A DNA stretch of 13,795 nucleotides from Deltaproteobacteria bacterium (lineage in GTDB: Bacteria; Desulfobacterota; Binatia; UBA9968). The notes beneath the pieces are model-generated. The model worked only from the letters and a program-made list of their open reading frames with translations, was not told where the DNA came from and searched no databases. Shown in pieces: positions 13,065 to 13,795 of the stretch (position 1 is its first letter; each line of letters begins with the position of its first letter). The stretch covers positions 1-13,795 of the forward strand of contig JAHKKJ010000031.1 in assembly GCA_020027655.1 (NCBI GenBank), written 5' to 3'. The position numbers were made by a program, and so were the translations under genes.

Positions 13065-13795
13065 TTAAGCTGGTCTTTTATAAAAGTCCGGATTCATGCG
13101 GCTATAGGTTCCAGACTTCGCTAATTCCTCCTCAAACATCTTTCTGATGTTGGGATCCTCGTCGTAGTATTCGATCTGATTGCCGCCGGCCTTTACGTCT
13201 TTATCCACCTTGGTGATGTCGCCGAAGCTTTCGCCCAAGCTGTACTTAATTCCGCCCAAACGCGGCGGCAGATAACGCGCCCCTGTGGCACCCGTGTTAA
13301 AGTGCTGGTGCCACATCATCGCCGGCGGTGTGAAAACGCTGCCGTCCTGCCAATCATAGCGTTTGGGTTGTTCTCCTTCTCTCCAAAACATTGAAAAGCC
13401 CGTCCCTTTGATGATGATAACGTTAAAACCGGGGCCATGGCGATGCGCTTTTTTGTAGGTGCCAACCGGGAATTCGGAGATATGAGCCGCCATCGAGCCA
13501 TTGGCCATCTCCAACATCACGTTCTTCCCTCCCCCGCCACGCTCTTTCCAATCTTCAAGTTTGAAATTGCGAGCGTCGGCGATAAAATTAGTGTCCCACA
13601 CTCGACCAGGATAAGCTTTGCCCTTGCCGCTGAAGTATTCGGCCTCGCCGTTGAAACGATCCGCGAAATCACGCGGCGTATTGAAAATAAAGTCGGCATT
13701 ATGAAAGAGGTTGAAGACGATCGGCATGCTGTTAACGGAGAAAAATCGAGCCGACTCGTCCCCCTGGCCATTGAAGTGCTGGTACCAAGAGTTGA
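13065..13795 (-). CDS. Bicupin-domain protein, 5' end beyond the window
   Basis: A 242-residue C-terminal part is visible. An ATG at 13727 exists, but the frame stays open to the window edge. The residues before that ATG read SWYQHFNGQG...ARFFSVNS, the closing motif of a first cupin domain. It parallels MWHQHFNTGATGARYL in the second domain, so the true gene starts outside the window. A linker (NLFHNADFIFNTP, then an Asp/Phe-rich stretch) leads to the second cupin. In fragment numbering it has H117/H119 (AHRHGPGFNVI) with the usual motif-1 glutamate replaced by asparagine, and H162/H164 in WHQHF as motif 2. Cupins of this layout are putative metal-dependent dioxygenases or binding proteins; the substrate is unknown. 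A strong intrinsic terminator follows the TAA. Confidence 0.85.
   Translation of the reverse strand, partial: NSWYQHFNGQGDESARFFSVNSMPIVFNLFHNADFIFNTPRDFADRFNGEAEYFSGKGKAYPGRVWDTNFIADARNFKLEDWKERGGGGKNVMLEMANGSMAAHISEFPVGTYKKAHRHGPGFNVIIIKGTGFSMFWREGEQPKRYDWQDGSVFTPPAMMWHQHFNTGATGARYLPPRLGGIKYSLGESFGDITKVDKDVKAGGNQIEYYDEDPNIRKMFEEELAKSGTYSRMNPDFYKRPA

Noticed and set aside
13065..13727. Complete 220-residue single-cupin protein starting at ATG 13727
   Set aside because: The same frame continues upstream with a cupin closing motif to the window edge, so the ATG is internal to a larger bicupin.
1..13795. CRISPR arrays, tRNA or rRNA genes, transposase or phage genes
   Set aside because: No regularly spaced direct repeats, tRNA cloverleaf with T-loop signature, rRNA sequence, or mobile-element protein motifs were seen on either strand.

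Overview
The window looks like a chromosomal piece from an uncultured, soil- or sediment-type Gram-negative bacterium. The Gram-negative envelope is indicated by an OmpA-family lipoprotein, other exported proteins and a glutathione-dependent formaldehyde enzyme. A lone NMT1/THI5-type binding protein beside an amidohydrolase and an SDR, a MEMO-like protein beside Mrp/ApbC, and short dispersed palindromes of the 'CATCCTGA..GAAG' kind are all gene content I associate with the former Deltaproteobacteria (Binatia/Desulfobacterota-like) and neighbouring candidate phyla. That placement is inference; there is no rRNA or other strong marker here.

Left part (1-3525). gfa lies on the minus strand. A 391-base gap follows, with a good sigma70-type promoter, a perfect 12-bp inverted repeat inside a possible 31-codon leader ORF, and a terminator-like hairpin. 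These lie upstream of a 684-residue plus-strand gene that joins a complete tRNA-guanine transglycosylase (Tgt) to an MnmC2-like methyltransferase. Both halves belong to families that act on tRNA position 34, and this fusion is the most notable item in the window. A decayed minus-strand binding-protein remnant follows.

Catabolic cluster (3526-7712, plus strand). The order is an exported NMT1-type substrate-binding protein, a zinc alcohol dehydrogenase, an ACMSD-type amidohydrolase and an NAD-type SDR. Together they suggest uptake of a small organic molecule followed by oxidation and hydrolysis or decarboxylation; the substrate is unknown and no permease or ATPase is present. The alcohol dehydrogenase is flanked by inverted copies of a 25-nt repeat.

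Fe-S/MEMO block (7787-10608, minus strand). The transcription order is Mrp/ApbC ATPase, then a small SufT-like DUF59 protein, then a MEMO-family protein with an extra N-terminal domain. Strong hairpins lie on both sides of the MEMO gene. The first two genes are 25 nt apart and probably make or deliver Fe-S clusters.

Envelope block (10935-12928). A deleted copy of a glycine-zipper lipoprotein precedes the intact OmpA-family glycine-zipper lipoprotein. That gene converges, with a 14-nt overlap, on plsY, which is preceded by a small two-segment membrane protein. Right end: an intrinsic terminator serves a minus-strand bicupin gene that runs off the window. I saw no tRNA, rRNA, CRISPR array, transposase or phage gene.
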